64,000 bases of DNA, taken from positions 310,001-374,000 of the forward strand of contig NZ_LR027849.1 of assembly GCF_900607235.1 (NCBI RefSeq). The letters are read 5' to 3'. This document shows, one piece after another, positions 35,041 to 44,557 of this stretch (the stretch's first letter is position 1; the number at the start of each line of letters is the position of its first letter). The position numbers were made by a program, and so were the translations under genes. Under the pieces are notes generated by a model, which did no database searches, was not told the origin of the DNA, and was given only the letters and a program-made list of their open reading frames with translations. The stretch is from Olivibacter jilunii (lineage in GTDB: Bacteria > Bacteroidota > Bacteroidia > Sphingobacteriales > Sphingobacteriaceae).

Positions 35041-36930
35041 CTATTCAATGTATCCTGGATTTTGAACCAATAATGGGTTTTTCCTTATTTCGTCTCGCGA
35101 AAGGGGTAGAAAATATAGTTGGTTTTTCCAAACACGATTTTCTTTACTATTAAATTCCTGTGGAGTATAGCTGTAATTGTAAATAGATTCATCATATCTA
35201 TAATTACCTGACAAGGTTTTTCCAGGCTTGAACGTTCCATCAATTTTAACTATTGTCACTTTCCTGCCAAGTGTTTCTTCAGCAATTAACCATCTCCTCG
35301 CATCAAAAAAACGCTGTTGTTCATAAGCCATTTCTATGCGGCGTTCATGGCGGTATATTTCTCTTAGCGTACTTTGATCCGTTGCTGTGATAGCGGGCAT
35401 GCCCGCCCGGAAGCGAATTTTATTTAGCCAAGTTCTTGCCGTTTCCGTGTCGCCCAGTTCAATACAGGCTTCCACATAGTTAAATACAACTTCTGTAAAC
35501 CTAAAATAGGGCCAGGGCACGAACTGCCTTGCTTGCGCATCAATAATATTCGGGTCCGGATCAATAAATTTTTGAATATAATAACCTGTCCAAGTCCCGT
35601 TATGTGCTTCCTTAGGTCCTTGTTTTGTGTCTAGTCCGGCAAATTTCGTCAGCTTGCCATCTACGATTAAATCATATGCGCCTGTTTGTATTTGATTGGC
35701 TGGGTCTAAAGGGTTATTTCTTGGTTTCCAATCTGCGCCATCGTACAATATGGAGGCATAAAAGCGCGGATCTCTGTTTTTATAAGGGGCCGCTTTATGA
35801 AGGGGATTGTTCCAATCGAATTTAGTTCCATCATTCATTTCATAGTCATCTACCAAAAGGCCTATAGGTTGGTTCCCACCCCAATTGTTATAACCATTCG
35901 GACCGTTATCTCTGGCATGCGTTGAACTTTGTTCGGTGATAAAATAGCGTGCATAAAGTATGTCAGATGCCGCCCCCTGATCAATACCTGCTGCTTTGCT
36001 ACCGCCACCCATGGCGATACTTTTATAATTAATTCTCCCCTGTTCCGGTGCGACCGGTTCGGTTAGATTTAATTTATAACCCGTTCCCGCATCCAACACC
36101 GCCTTAGCGGCAGCCTGTGCCAAACGATACCGTTCTTCTTGGGAGCCGCTCGTATACGCTAATAAAGGTAATCTCTCCGAAAGATTATTTAGATCCGTGA
36201 CCTTTGCAGTAAGCTTTACGGCGTCATGCAGATCGCTTGCTGCATAAATCAAAGTTCTGGATTTGAGCGCCAAAATAGTGAGCGAATTAATACGTCCTTT
36301 TTCAAGTACAGTATTCCCCAATCGCCGGTAGGCTTCATCGCAATCCTGTATAATTTGATTTACACAGGCCTCATACGTGCCGCGTTCTTTTTCATATATA
36401 ATTGGATCTTCTGAGTATTCATAGCTGCTGGTAATAATCGGGACACCACCGTAGTACCTTAATAGTTGGTGATAACAATAGGCGCGAATAAAAAAAGCCT
36501 GAGCCAATAATTTATCTTTAGCTCCTTGATCACTGATACCATTTTTGGTGTCATCTATTAGTCTTTCGATCGCAATATTGCTGAATCTTATATACGTATA
36601 CATGCGCTCCCACCACCTGGATGTCCCGCTCCAGCCTTCATTTGCCCCATTGATAGCACCTGTATTCAATAAGAGGAAAGCATCGGTATGGTTCCATAAC
36701 GACTCATCAGTTGCCGAAGCTTGCATCTGTTCGGTGAAACCGGAGTTACCTGCTTCAAAAACATTGTAAATATCACTGACAAATTTTTCTGCTAATACCG
36801 GGTCTTGCCATATCGTCTCATCGGAGAACGCGTTACGGGGGGATACATCTAAAAAATCTGTACTACATGCTGTCGTAAACAATAGAACAGCCAACATATA
36901 AAAAATCCTGTTTTTCATTAATGTCTTCAT
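35041..36930 (-). CDS. SusD/RagB family nutrient-binding lipoprotein
   Basis: A 629-residue SusD, longer than the other three in the window. The signal ends in the lipobox TTAC-S (Cys22; a second Met at residue 5 is an alternative start). Landmarks are KLLAQAFFIRAYCYHQLLRYYGGVPIIT (about 139-166), FRFTEVVFNYVEACIELGD (about 473-491), RHERRIEMAYEQQRFFDARRWL (about 524-545) and the terminal LPLSRDEIRKNPLLVQNPGYIE. It pairs with the STN-type SusC that ends 26 bp upstream, and it is the last gene of the sigma/anti-sigma/SusCD cluster. Confidence 0.95.
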   Translation of the reverse strand: MKTLMKNRIFYMLAVLLFTTACSTDFLDVSPRNAFSDETIWQDPVLAEKFVSDIYNVFEAGNSGFTEQMQASATDESLWNHTDAFLLLNTGAINGANEGWSGTSRWWERMYTYIRFSNIAIERLIDDTKNGISDQGAKDKLLAQAFFIRAYCYHQLLRYYGGVPIITSSYEYSEDPIIYEKERGTYEACVNQIIQDCDEAYRRLGNTVLEKGRINSLTILALKSRTLIYAASDLHDAVKLTAKVTDLNNLSERLPLLAYTSGSQEERYRLAQAAAKAVLDAGTGYKLNLTEPVAPEQGRINYKSIAMGGGSKAAGIDQGAASDILYARYFITEQSSTHARDNGPNGYNNWGGNQPIGLLVDDYEMNDGTKFDWNNPLHKAAPYKNRDPRFYASILYDGADWKPRNNPLDPANQIQTGAYDLIVDGKLTKFAGLDTKQGPKEAHNGTWTGYYIQKFIDPDPNIIDAQARQFVPWPYFRFTEVVFNYVEACIELGDTETARTWLNKIRFRAGMPAITATDQSTLREIYRHERRIEMAYEQQRFFDARRWLIAEETLGRKVTIVKIDGTFKPGKTLSGNYRYDESIYNYSYTPQEFNSKENRVWKNQLYFLPLSRDEIRKNPLLVQNPGYIE

Positions 36931-36956
36931 TTCACCTTAGTTTATTTATAATTGGG

Positions 36957-39900
36957 TTAAAACACAGCCTTTACGCCAAAACTGATAATTTTAGATTGCG
37001 GATAAAATTGACCGGTACTGTTGTTAGCCTCAGGGTCCCATATTTTTATCTTGTCAATGGTTGCCAGGTTAATGCCATTGATATAAAAGCGAAGCGTACT
37101 CAAGCCTATTTTGTTAACCAATTGAGTTGGTAAAGTATATCCCAATTCAACATTTTTTAATCTTATATAATTGGTGCTGCGGATCCAATAAGTATTATCA
37201 GTAGTTGTATAATAGGTGTCCGAACGATTGGTAAGACGGGGATCTGTGTCACTCGGGTTATCAATAGACCAACGATGATTATAATTCCATTCGAGGTAGT
37301 TTCCTATTAATCCTGATTCCGTGGGCCCCATTCTTCGCATTCCACCGGTTGCTCCCTGTATCAATATATTAAAGTCAAAGCCCTTATATTGTCCTCCTAG
37401 TATTAAGCCTCCTGTAAAAGTGGGCGTGCTATTCTGGTTTAGTCGTACACGATCGTCGCTTGTAATTTTACCATCGCCATTATAATCTACATATTTCATA
37501 TCCCCCGGCAATAATTTCCCGTTTTTTAATCCCAGAGCAGAATAATCGACGGTATTCGCATCAATAGCGGCTTGATCTTTGAAAACGCCGTCATACAAAT
37601 ACACCAGCCATGAATCCGTAACTTTTCCTATTTGTTGTTGATAAGGTAAAGTATTGGCTACATCACTGGAGTATTGCACATTATTCTTCGCGTAGCCGCC
37701 ATTCACCCCTATATTATAAAACAGATCGCCAACTTTATCGGTGTAGGTTAATTTAAATTCGTAACCCTTATTAATGAGGTTACCGAGATTTGCAATAGGC
37801 AGATTGCCCGAAATACCTGAACTTATAGGTACTACACCGGGATTTTTTGTTAAAACATGGGTCCGTTTATTATAGAATAAGTCCAGCTCCAGAGCCAGCT
37901 TATCGTTCAAAAATGAGGCGTCCAAGCCAATATTGCTGTTGTTGGCCACTTCCCATGTGAAGTTTGGGTTTGGAATGGTACTTTCGTAAATGGTTTGATA
38001 GAGTAGGTCGCTGAATACACCCTGTCCGGTATTCATCAGTGATAAATATTTATATTCTTGAAGGCTGTTGTCATAATAAGCTTCTGCGCCCATCTGACCC
38101 CAAGAACCTCTTAGTTTTAAATTGTTGATGAAAGCAATATTGTTTTTAAAAAAGCTTTCTTCGGATAAACGCCAACCGGCCGATACCCCGGGAAAAAAGC
38201 CAAACCTTTTGTTTGGAGGAAAAATATACGATCCATCTACACGCCAATTAAACTCGAAAAGATACTTTTCCAGGTAATTATAGTTTACGCGACCATAGTA
38301 ACTCAATCGTGCTCTATCATAGGTGTTTTCGTTGCCCAGGGTTTGACGCACACGGTCGCCAAAGTTCAATTGTTCTACTAGTATCGACGGAAAATCCATT
38401 CGGGCTGCAAAAAAACCGTTATTGGTCACGGTTTCACGGGTCAGCCCGGCTATTGCGGAAATGTTATGTACACCTTTGATCGTTTTATCATAGGAAACCA
38501 AGGCCGATACGTTGATCGCTAATTGATCTTCCGTAGCTTCCCGAAGTTGAGCTTTGGGTTCTATTCCTTTTGGTATATAGCCCGATAGTTTTGGTGTGAC
38601 CCCATCGGCTTCAAAACTCACTTTATCCCAATCGTATAAGGTCCAAGGTGTTTCCCATCTTTTCGATCTGCCCCAGTATTTGTCGATCGAAGCCGTTCCC
38701 GTTAATTTTAAACCCTCTACTCCGGGGATTTTAATATCGATCGCTCCTGTGTTTTGCAAGTAGTCCCTTGTATTTCTATCATATCCGGTTGCACCGGTAG
38801 TAATTACAACCGGATTAGCACCATTCTCTAAATCGGGCCCGGGAAGTCCATTAGGCCATGTGGCAATATTGGTAGGAAGACCGCGCGCAAGAAATCTAAA
38901 AATATCGCCAGCTCCTCTAGTTGGGAAATTACGCGATTCTTCTCGACCGGTTATCGCTAACCTTGCGGTAACATATTTACCAAAATTGAATTCCAGGTTT
39001 GCACGCAAATCGTATTGCTTATAATATGTAGCCGAATTCTTATAAATAGCATCTTGGTTTAAGTACCCTAAGGATATCAAGTATTTTGTCGTTTCGGTAC
39101 CCCCATTTATTTGTACGTTATGCCGTTGCTGTGGAGACCAATCTTTTAGCGTAGCGGCAAACCAATCCGTATTCGGATAACGTAAAAGGTCTGATCCATC
39201 GCTATATTTTTGTCTTTCTTCAGGACTATATTCCGGGTTGATGGCTCCCGAAGTTCCATTGTAGGTACCGGTACCTGTATTAAATGCTTGCCAGATTTCT
39301 GTCCACTTTGCGGGATCTTGCGGATATACACCCGTAACCTCGTTAATAATAGCTGTATATTGTTCCGAATTCGCCATTTTCGGTGTACGAGTGGGGCGCT
39401 GTATACCATAGGTAAAATCATAAGAAATTTGGGCTTTACCTATTTTGCCTTGTTTCGTCGTGACAAGGATAACGCCATTACCTGCCCGAGAGCCGTAAAT
39501 GGCGGCCGACGCATCTTTTAATACGGATACGCTTTCGATATCATTCGGATTAATCCGATCCAAGCCACCTGCGCGTTGCGGTACCCCATCGATGACGATT
39601 AAGGGTTCACTGTTGCCGCCAGGTAGCGAATTAATACCGCGAATACGAAGCGTAGAGCCGTCGTAGCCAGGCTCTCCACTACTTTGCATGGCTGTTACTC
39701 CCGGTAGTCTACCGACAAATGAATTTGAAAGATTAGCCGCCGGAGATCTAGCAAGATCTTCCCCTTTTACGGTAGCTATTGCACCGGATACTACCGCTTT
39801 TTTCTGCGTACCGTAGCCTACTATTACCACTTCTGTTAAGGCCTCATTCAACGATTGCAGCTTAACGTCGACGGTAAGATCAGTCCCTATTAGTACTTCT

Positions 39901-40478
39901 TTTGGTTCATAACCTATATAGCTAAATTGCAACACTTGACCGGTGGATGCCGCGATGCTATACTTTCCGTCGTTATTCGTTATTTCGCCAATAGATTTCC
40001 CTTTCAGTTTGATGGTGACGCCCGGCAACGGGGTGCCATCGGAATCGGTCACTATACCTGTGATTCGTTGTTGGGGTTTCGTTGGAACCATTACAGCGCT
40101 AGTAACCTGCTTATCTTCTGTGCGTTTTCGAACAACAATGGATCGATCTCTCACCGTATACGTTAATTGGAGAGGAGACAGAATCATATTCAGTGCTTCA
40201 AACAATGGTTTATTATGCACCTCAACCTTTAGGTTGGAATTTGCTCTAATAATCTCTGCATTGCAGACAACCGTATATCCTGTTTGCTTCTTAATTTCCC
40301 TGAACAGGTCTACTATCTGCATCTTCGAATTTGAAATGCTGATGTTCTGTCCAAAAGTTTTGGCACGAACTTGACAGAGTGTAAGCAAAAGCAACACGGT
40401 TATCATTTTCATTATAATTAGGAATTTATATTTGGGGCATAAGAGGTCTACCCCCAATGATAAAATGTAATTTTTCAT
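36957..40478 (-). CDS. SusC family TonB-dependent transducer with N-terminal STN domain
   Basis: 1173 residues. After a long leader and hydrophobic signal (about 24-40) there is an STN (secretin/TonB short N-terminal) domain (about 45-118: ISISNSKMQIVDLFREIKKQTGYTVVCN, PLFEALNMILSPLQLTYTVRDRSIVV). Next come a carboxypeptidase-regulatory-like domain (about 138-212), LTEVVIVGYGTQKKAVVSGAIA as TonB-box and plug start, EPLIVIDGVPQRAG and DIESVSVLKDASAAIYGSRAGNG in the plug, and the barrel. STN domains touch the periplasmic part of a FecR-like anti-sigma factor. The next genes upstream encode exactly such a FecR-like protein and an ECF sigma factor, so binding of substrate outside probably switches on this gene pair. 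Confidence 0.95.
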   Translation of the reverse strand: MKNYILSLGVDLLCPKYKFLIIMKMITVLLLLTLCQVRAKTFGQNISISNSKMQIVDLFREIKKQTGYTVVCNAEIIRANSNLKVEVHNKPLFEALNMILSPLQLTYTVRDRSIVVRKRTEDKQVTSAVMVPTKPQQRITGIVTDSDGTPLPGVTIKLKGKSIGEITNNDGKYSIAASTGQVLQFSYIGYEPKEVLIGTDLTVDVKLQSLNEALTEVVIVGYGTQKKAVVSGAIATVKGEDLARSPAANLSNSFVGRLPGVTAMQSSGEPGYDGSTLRIRGINSLPGGNSEPLIVIDGVPQRAGGLDRINPNDIESVSVLKDASAAIYGSRAGNGVILVTTKQGKIGKAQISYDFTYGIQRPTRTPKMANSEQYTAIINEVTGVYPQDPAKWTEIWQAFNTGTGTYNGTSGAINPEYSPEERQKYSDGSDLLRYPNTDWFAATLKDWSPQQRHNVQINGGTETTKYLISLGYLNQDAIYKNSATYYKQYDLRANLEFNFGKYVTARLAITGREESRNFPTRGAGDIFRFLARGLPTNIATWPNGLPGPDLENGANPVVITTGATGYDRNTRDYLQNTGAIDIKIPGVEGLKLTGTASIDKYWGRSKRWETPWTLYDWDKVSFEADGVTPKLSGYIPKGIEPKAQLREATEDQLAINVSALVSYDKTIKGVHNISAIAGLTRETVTNNGFFAARMDFPSILVEQLNFGDRVRQTLGNENTYDRARLSYYGRVNYNYLEKYLFEFNWRVDGSYIFPPNKRFGFFPGVSAGWRLSEESFFKNNIAFINNLKLRGSWGQMGAEAYYDNSLQEYKYLSLMNTGQGVFSDLLYQTIYESTIPNPNFTWEVANNSNIGLDASFLNDKLALELDLFYNKRTHVLTKNPGVVPISSGISGNLPIANLGNLINKGYEFKLTYTDKVGDLFYNIGVNGGYAKNNVQYSSDVANTLPYQQQIGKVTDSWLVYLYDGVFKDQAAIDANTVDYSALGLKNGKLLPGDMKYVDYNGDGKITSDDRVRLNQNSTPTFTGGLILGGQYKGFDFNILIQGATGGMRRMGPTESGLIGNYLEWNYNHRWSIDNPSDTDPRLTNRSDTYYTTTDNTYWIRSTNYIRLKNVELGYTLPTQLVNKIGLSTLRFYINGINLATIDKIKIWDPEANNSTGQFYPQSKIISFGVKAVF

Positions 40479-40540
40479 TACCTTTAATTGGTTTTAGTTT
40501 ATAAAAAATACGATATCTCTTTTTAGAATTGGAACCTTTG

Positions 40541-40568
40541 GGCCGAAGAAGCACCACCTTCTTCGGTC
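40541..40568 (-). terminator. Hairpin between the anti-sigma gene and SusC (possible attenuator)
   Basis: CCGAAGAAG (40543-40551) pairs with CTTCTTCGG (40558-40566), with one G-U and one G-C pair extending the base and a 6-nt CACCAC loop. It lies 32 bp past the anti-sigma stop on the leftward transcript. There is no T-run after it, so it may reduce readthrough or stabilise an mRNA end instead of acting as a full terminator. Confidence 0.4.
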
Positions 40569-40599
40569 TTTCGTTTTCCTTGATTTTCAGGCAGTAAGA

Positions 40600-41793
40600 T
40601 TATTTCATGAGCGTCACCCTCCTTCCTTCTATTTTAAATTTTATGCGGCTGTCTACAAGTTGAATCAATTCAAGTACTTTGTCAAACTTGTCATATCTTG
40701 ATATTGCCCCCCATATGGCTATCTCTCTTAATGGAGGCTCTACAATGATTTCAAGGTCATACCAACGCGCAATTTTATTCATAGCGCTCACTAAGTTTTC
40801 GCTATTAAACATAAACTCGCCGTTTTTCCATGCTACCGCTTCACTTGTGTTTACGGGCTGAACGTCTATTCGGTCCGTGCGTGTGATAGACTGTTGTCCG
40901 GGTTTTAAAATTTGGGAGATTTTATTAGGCAGCGATACGGTCACGCTTCCCTCTAAAAGAGAAACGATAGAAACCGGTTCATCCCGGTAAGTATTGACAT
41001 TAAAGTGCGTACCCAACACCCGAACACTTTCATTTTTTGTCCGAACAACAAAAGGAGCTTTTTCGTTTCTTGCAACTTCAAAATATGCTTCTCCTTCTAG
41101 TTCGACTGTTCTGATGTCGCTTGCAAATTTCTGCGGATACCGGAGTACGGTAGCTGCGTTCAGCCACACCTTGGTTCCATCCGCTAAGGTTACCTGATAC
41201 TGACCGCCCTTGGGGGTAGACAGGGTGAGTTGCGTATGTTCAATGGTATTCTGTCCGATATTCAGCTCGGTACCATCGTTGTAAGTAATATTCTTGTTAA
41301 TGACAATGCCAAGATGGGCATCACTTAGTTCGAGTGTTTGTCCATTCGAAGAAGTTAATGTCGCCTGGTTGTGCCCGGGAACGAAATTTTCGCTTAACGA
41401 CTGACCATTTTTTTCGTTTGGTTCGATCACAAAGTAATGTTTACGCAAAAAGAAGATTCCAACAACGAAAGCGATAAAAACTGCCGCAACAGAGCTGTAC
41501 CGTATTATCTGTCGCCTAAGATGATATACTCGATTTCGCCCCCTTTTATCATTGATTTGCAAAAGAATATCAGTCAGCAACTGCTGTTCTTTGTTACTAT
41601 TAATTTCATTGTACAGTATCTCATACTCCTGTAATGCACACTCCAGCTGACCGATATCCTTCAATTCATTCGACAATTCGTTAAGACTGGGATGATTTTT
41701 CAATAATTCCTGAAGCTCGGCAGACTCATCCACAGTCAGGTTGTCGCTCAAATATCCCTTTAATAATGTTACGATTCGATCTAGGTTTTGCAT
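40600..41793 (-). CDS. FecR-like anti-sigma factor
   Basis: A 397-residue single-pass inner-membrane regulator. The cytoplasmic N-terminal part (about 1-90) binds the sigma factor. One transmembrane helix follows (about 95-115, SSVAAVFIAFVVGIFFL). The periplasmic FecR domain is at about 180-290, with LSTPKGGQYQVTLADGTKVWLNAATVLRYP and VELEGEAYFEVARNEKAPFVVRT. The C-terminal DUF4974-type domain (about 325-397) starts FMFNSENLVSAMNKIARWYDLEIIV. It keeps the ECF sigma factor inactive until the STN-SusC transporter signals substrate. The order sigma, anti-sigma, SusC, SusD on one strand is the standard arrangement. Confidence 0.93.
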   Translation of the reverse strand: MQNLDRIVTLLKGYLSDNLTVDESAELQELLKNHPSLNELSNELKDIGQLECALQEYEILYNEINSNKEQQLLTDILLQINDKRGRNRVYHLRRQIIRYSSVAAVFIAFVVGIFFLRKHYFVIEPNEKNGQSLSENFVPGHNQATLTSSNGQTLELSDAHLGIVINKNITYNDGTELNIGQNTIEHTQLTLSTPKGGQYQVTLADGTKVWLNAATVLRYPQKFASDIRTVELEGEAYFEVARNEKAPFVVRTKNESVRVLGTHFNVNTYRDEPVSIVSLLEGSVTVSLPNKISQILKPGQQSITRTDRIDVQPVNTSEAVAWKNGEFMFNSENLVSAMNKIARWYDLEIIVEPPLREIAIWGAISRYDKFDKVLELIQLVDSRIKFKIEGRRVTLMK

Positions 41794-41880
41794 GGCTCTT
41801 GGTTACGTATCAACATAGAAACACAAGAATTTGAAAAACCTTACAGAAAGTTTTAAAAAAAATACATTTTCCGATTTGCG

Positions 41881-42462
41881 TTACTGAAAAAAGTAGAAAA
41901 ATAAGATCGCAGCATATAATGAGTCTTTCGTCTTTATATGATCCCGCAAGGTTGCAAGCGCTCTTGATCTATTCGTATACACGGCGTTTGGTGACATACC
42001 CAAATGCAAACCAATCTCATCCATACTCATATCATCAATAAAAGTCATATGAAAAATCTTTCGTTGTTTTTCGGGGAGGCGTTGAACTTCATCCATAATA
42101 CTTTTCAACAATTCGGCACGCACTATTTGGGTAAAGGCATCTGAATCTTCTGTTAGGAGTTGGCTGTAGTCCTCAATATTTTCGGCATCTTTAAATATCC
42201 GGTCTCCTCTTAATTTGTTAAGGCATATATTCTTTGCAGCAATATATAGAAACGCACGAAGTGCATTCATATTCGTAAAGTGTAGCCTCCTTTCCCAAAC
42301 CTTGACAAATACATCTGCAACCACCTCTTCTGCTAATTGATGGTTTTTAAGGTATCGCTGCACAAAATAAAGCAATGGTTTGTTGTAAAGACGATATATG
42401 CCAATTAGGCCTGCGTCATTGTCATCATGCAGATAATTAATTAAAACGGAGTGGTCCATCAA
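41881..42462 (-). CDS. ECF RNA polymerase sigma factor (FecI-like)
   Basis: A 193-residue extracytoplasmic-function sigma factor. Region 2 shows LIGIYRLYNKPLLYFVQRYLKNHQLAEEVVADVFVKVWERR (about 19-59). Region 4 shows VQRLPEKQRKIFHMTFIDDMSMDEIGLHLGMSPNAVYTNRSRALATLRDHI (about 124-174), a clear helix-turn-helix. It should direct transcription of the downstream SusCD genes when released by the FecR-like protein 87 bp downstream. The first two codons are both Met, so the start may be 42462 or 42459. Confidence 0.93.
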   Translation of the reverse strand: MMDHSVLINYLHDDNDAGLIGIYRLYNKPLLYFVQRYLKNHQLAEEVVADVFVKVWERRLHFTNMNALRAFLYIAAKNICLNKLRGDRIFKDAENIEDYSQLLTEDSDAFTQIVRAELLKSIMDEVQRLPEKQRKIFHMTFIDDMSMDEIGLHLGMSPNAVYTNRSRALATLRDHIKTKDSLYAAILFFYFFQ

Positions 42463-42710
42463 TTTAGCTATTTCTTTAATTCAATGAAATACTTTCTTAT
42501 TAGGATATCGCTTCAAACGAAGTGTGGTTCACCTTTGTCTTCATCCGCGTTTTTCAAATATAGCTAGCCAAAAGTATAAAAACGATAAACAAGCCGATTG
42601 CAGATTTACAATATAGTTTGTCCAAATTAATCAACAATATCCAAGATGACAATATGGATGTAAAAAATGTGCCGGCTGCTTCACCTCTTCCGTTCTAGCG
42701 GCCTGTTTAT

Positions 42711-42718
42711 TATATTTG
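42711..42718 (+). promoter_or_regulatory. -7 element upstream of the first Crp-like gene
   Basis: TATATTTG matches TAnnTTTG and ends 29 bp before the ATG at 42748. The -33 region 20 bp upstream (TTC) is a weak match, which fits a promoter that may depend on an activator. Confidence 0.45.
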
Positions 42719-42747
42719 TTTGAGGATATGCTTTATGCAATAGATAA

Positions 42748-43305
42748 ATGAACAAAAGAACAATAGCGGCAACAAGCGAATGGTATAAATTCAACCACCT
42801 TTTTAAACGTTTGGAAATACCTGCTAAAACAATGCTTTTACGCGAGGGAGAAATTTCAAAAAATGCTTATCTTGTAGAAAAGGGTTGTTTGCGGACATGG
42901 TTTAACAACGACGGAATCGACATAACTACCCAGTTTTTCTTTGAGGGCGAGGGTGTTTCTTCTATTGAAAGCTTCAGAACAAATGGGCCAAGCCTTTATA
43001 GTATTGAAAGTATAGAGCCTAGCATTATACAATGTATTTCCAAGAAAGATTTTGAATTTGTACTGGACAGCTCTCCGAATATAAAAATGGAGATGGAGAA
43101 TCATCTCTTCAATCGATTTGTTCACTGTCAAAAGCTTTTGCTTTCGCATATTAAAGATAGTCCCCAAGAACGTTATATACAGATCTTGCAGCAACGTCCA
43201 GATATCATAAAGCGTATTCCCCAACATTATATTGCATCGTATCTGGGAATAACCAAGGTTCATCTCAGCCGTATAAAAAGCAAGCTGGTCCGAAAGGGAG
43301 CGTAA
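42748..43305 (+). CDS. Crp/Fnr family transcriptional regulator
   Basis: 185 residues. An N-terminal cyclic-nucleotide-binding-type beta-roll (about 20-110) has KTMLLREGEISKNAYLVEKGCLRTWF and FFFEGEGVSSIESF. A C-terminal helix-turn-helix (about 145-183) contains RYIQILQQRPDIIKRIPQHYIASYLGITKVHLSRIKSKL. This short form is common in Bacteroidota, usually without proven cAMP binding. A perfect Crp/Fnr-type palindrome (43313-43330) begins 7 bp after its stop codon and lies in front of the flavodoxin-fold oxidoreductase, so that gene is the likely target. Confidence 0.9.
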   Translation: MNKRTIAATSEWYKFNHLFKRLEIPAKTMLLREGEISKNAYLVEKGCLRTWFNNDGIDITTQFFFEGEGVSSIESFRTNGPSLYSIESIEPSIIQCISKKDFEFVLDSSPNIKMEMENHLFNRFVHCQKLLLSHIKDSPQERYIQILQQRPDIIKRIPQHYIASYLGITKVHLSRIKSKLVRKGA

Positions 43306-43312
43306 TATGGAA

Positions 43313-43330
43313 TTTGATAACAAATGTTAT
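43313..43330. promoter_or_regulatory. Crp/Fnr-type operator upstream of the oxidoreductase
   Basis: TTTGATAACAAATGTTAT contains ATAACA-AA-TGTTAT, extended here to GATAACA-AA-TGTTATC (43316-43331). The same 18 bases occur at 45190-45207. The centre lies 29.5 bp before TAGTTTTA (43353-43360), a near -7 box, which places it close to -41.5 of the predicted transcription start, a class II activator position. Confidence 0.6.
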
Positions 43331-43381
43331 CGTTGAGCGCCATTGAGCTGATTAGTTTTACTCCAAAATAAATAGAGTAAA

Positions 43382-43972
43382 ATGAGAGTGGTCATCGTAT
43401 TTAATCATCCCTATGAAGGAAGCTATGCAACCGCGATTTTAGCTGCGGTAACAAAAGGGCTGAAGACCGCAGGTCACGAAGTGGACCTTATGCATCTGGA
43501 CAATGACGGTTTTAATCCGGTTATGTCAAGTGCAGACTTGAAAGGCTTTGTAGAGCACAAAGCCGTTGATCCACAGGTAATAGACTATAATAGGCGCTTA
43601 GCGGAAGCGAATCACTTGGTTTTTATATTCCCAATATGGTGGGATCTCATGCCTGCAACTACCAAAGGATTTATTGATAGGGTTCTTACCCCCGGGGTTG
43701 CTTATGACCATCATCCGAGAGGCTTCGGATTGATTCCTCTTTTAGAAAATTTAAAAGGGGTAACAATCATCACTACTATGAATAAACCGAAAATTATGTA
43801 TTCCTTACTGATAGGAAATCTAATCAGCAAAGCAATGCTAAAAAGTGTTTTTAAAACAATGGGATATAAAAATCTTAGCTGGATCAGCTTTAATCGTGTC
43901 AAAACAGTGGGTCAGGAAAAACGGGTAAAATGGCTGGCCGGTCTTGAAAGCAGGTTTGCAAAAATGAAATAA
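43382..43972 (+). CDS. Flavodoxin-fold NAD(P)H oxidoreductase / quinone reductase
   Basis: A 196-residue cytoplasmic enzyme of the NAD(P)H dehydrogenase (quinone) / flavodoxin_2 family. RVVIVFNHPYEGSYATAIL (2-20) is the FMN-phosphate-binding loop after the first strand, and HLVFIFPIWWDLMPATTKGFIDRVLTPGVAYD (about 80-111) is the family's diagnostic FMN and substrate segment. Such enzymes reduce quinones, azo or nitro compounds with NAD(P)H. It lies just after a Crp-like regulator gene and has a Crp/Fnr-type operator 52 bp before its start, so induction under a redox or chemical stress is plausible. Confidence 0.9.
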   Translation: MRVVIVFNHPYEGSYATAILAAVTKGLKTAGHEVDLMHLDNDGFNPVMSSADLKGFVEHKAVDPQVIDYNRRLAEANHLVFIFPIWWDLMPATTKGFIDRVLTPGVAYDHHPRGFGLIPLLENLKGVTIITTMNKPKIMYSLLIGNLISKAMLKSVFKTMGYKNLSWISFNRVKTVGQEKRVKWLAGLESRFAKMK

Positions 43973-44031
43973 AATCTTTCCTAACGTTCAAATATTGGCT
44001 TCGGAATAACATGTGTCGGGATAGGCAAAAA

Positions 44032-44075
44032 GTAAGCTTGGTTGATGCCTTATAAGGAGCACCAACCAAGTTTAC
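44032..44075. terminator. Bidirectional terminator between oxidoreductase and RidA genes
   Basis: Bases 44032-44044 pair with 44063-44075 (core CTTGGTTG / CAACCAAG plus GTAA/TTAC and one G-U), a 13-bp stem with an 18-nt loop. Rightward it is followed by CTATTTT. Its right arm touches the RidA stop codon. Confidence 0.65.
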
Positions 44076-44467
44076 TATTTTACAACAGTAGCTTCCAGCT
44101 CTACATTCAGTGTTTCATACAAGGCAACCACTTGCATCAGTGTAACCACTTGTTTCATGCCATGCTTTGCTACAAAACTACGGAATATGTCAAAACAGTT
44201 TTTGATAAACTCATCTGATGAAGTGGTATAAACTGTCAATCTAACAATGTTACGGCACTCGTAACCCGCTTCACTGACTACGGTTTCAAGGTTCTGTATT
44301 GCCAATTCCAGTTGGGTACGCATATCGGCGTTGCTCGATGTGCCATCGGCATGTACTGCTGCCTGTCCGGCACAGTATAAAGTTCCTGTTGCCTCCTTTA
44401 CTTCTACGGCCTGTACGTAGCCGCGTTCTTCCTGCCAAGTCCAGGGATTAATCACTGTTTTTTTCAT
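44075..44467 (-). CDS. RidA / YjgF family protein
   Basis: A 130-residue protein of the RidA (YjgF/YER057c/UK114) family. Members hydrolyse reactive 2-aminoacrylate-type imines or act on related enamines. The family segments are visible: PWTWQEERGYVQAVEVKEATGTLYCAGQAAVHADGT at the start, TQLELAIQNLETVVSEAGYECRNIVRLTVYTTSSDEF in the middle (the Arg of NIVRLTVY is the likely substrate-binding residue), and VVALYETLNVELEATVVK at the end. The length is normal. A leftward Crp-like gene lies 90 bp upstream. The specific reaction cannot be told from the sequence. Confidence 0.9.
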   Translation of the reverse strand: MKKTVINPWTWQEERGYVQAVEVKEATGTLYCAGQAAVHADGTSSNADMRTQLELAIQNLETVVSEAGYECRNIVRLTVYTTSSDEFIKNCFDIFRSFVAKHGMKQVVTLMQVVALYETLNVELEATVVK

Positions 44468-44557
44468 GATATTTTTTTGTTTTTCTGTACAGCAAAAATG
44501 AGAAAACTATACACGGGGTGTTGTGACTTGGATCACATTTGGCAAATTGTTGGCCGT

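Noticed and set aside
39943-40374. 143-codon rightward frame opposite the STN-SusC
   Set aside because: It is a shadow of the STN and carboxypeptidase-regulatory coding sequence.
42856-43323. 155-codon leftward frame opposite the first Crp-like gene
   Set aside because: It is a shadow of a clear Crp/Fnr gene with a complete helix-turn-helix.
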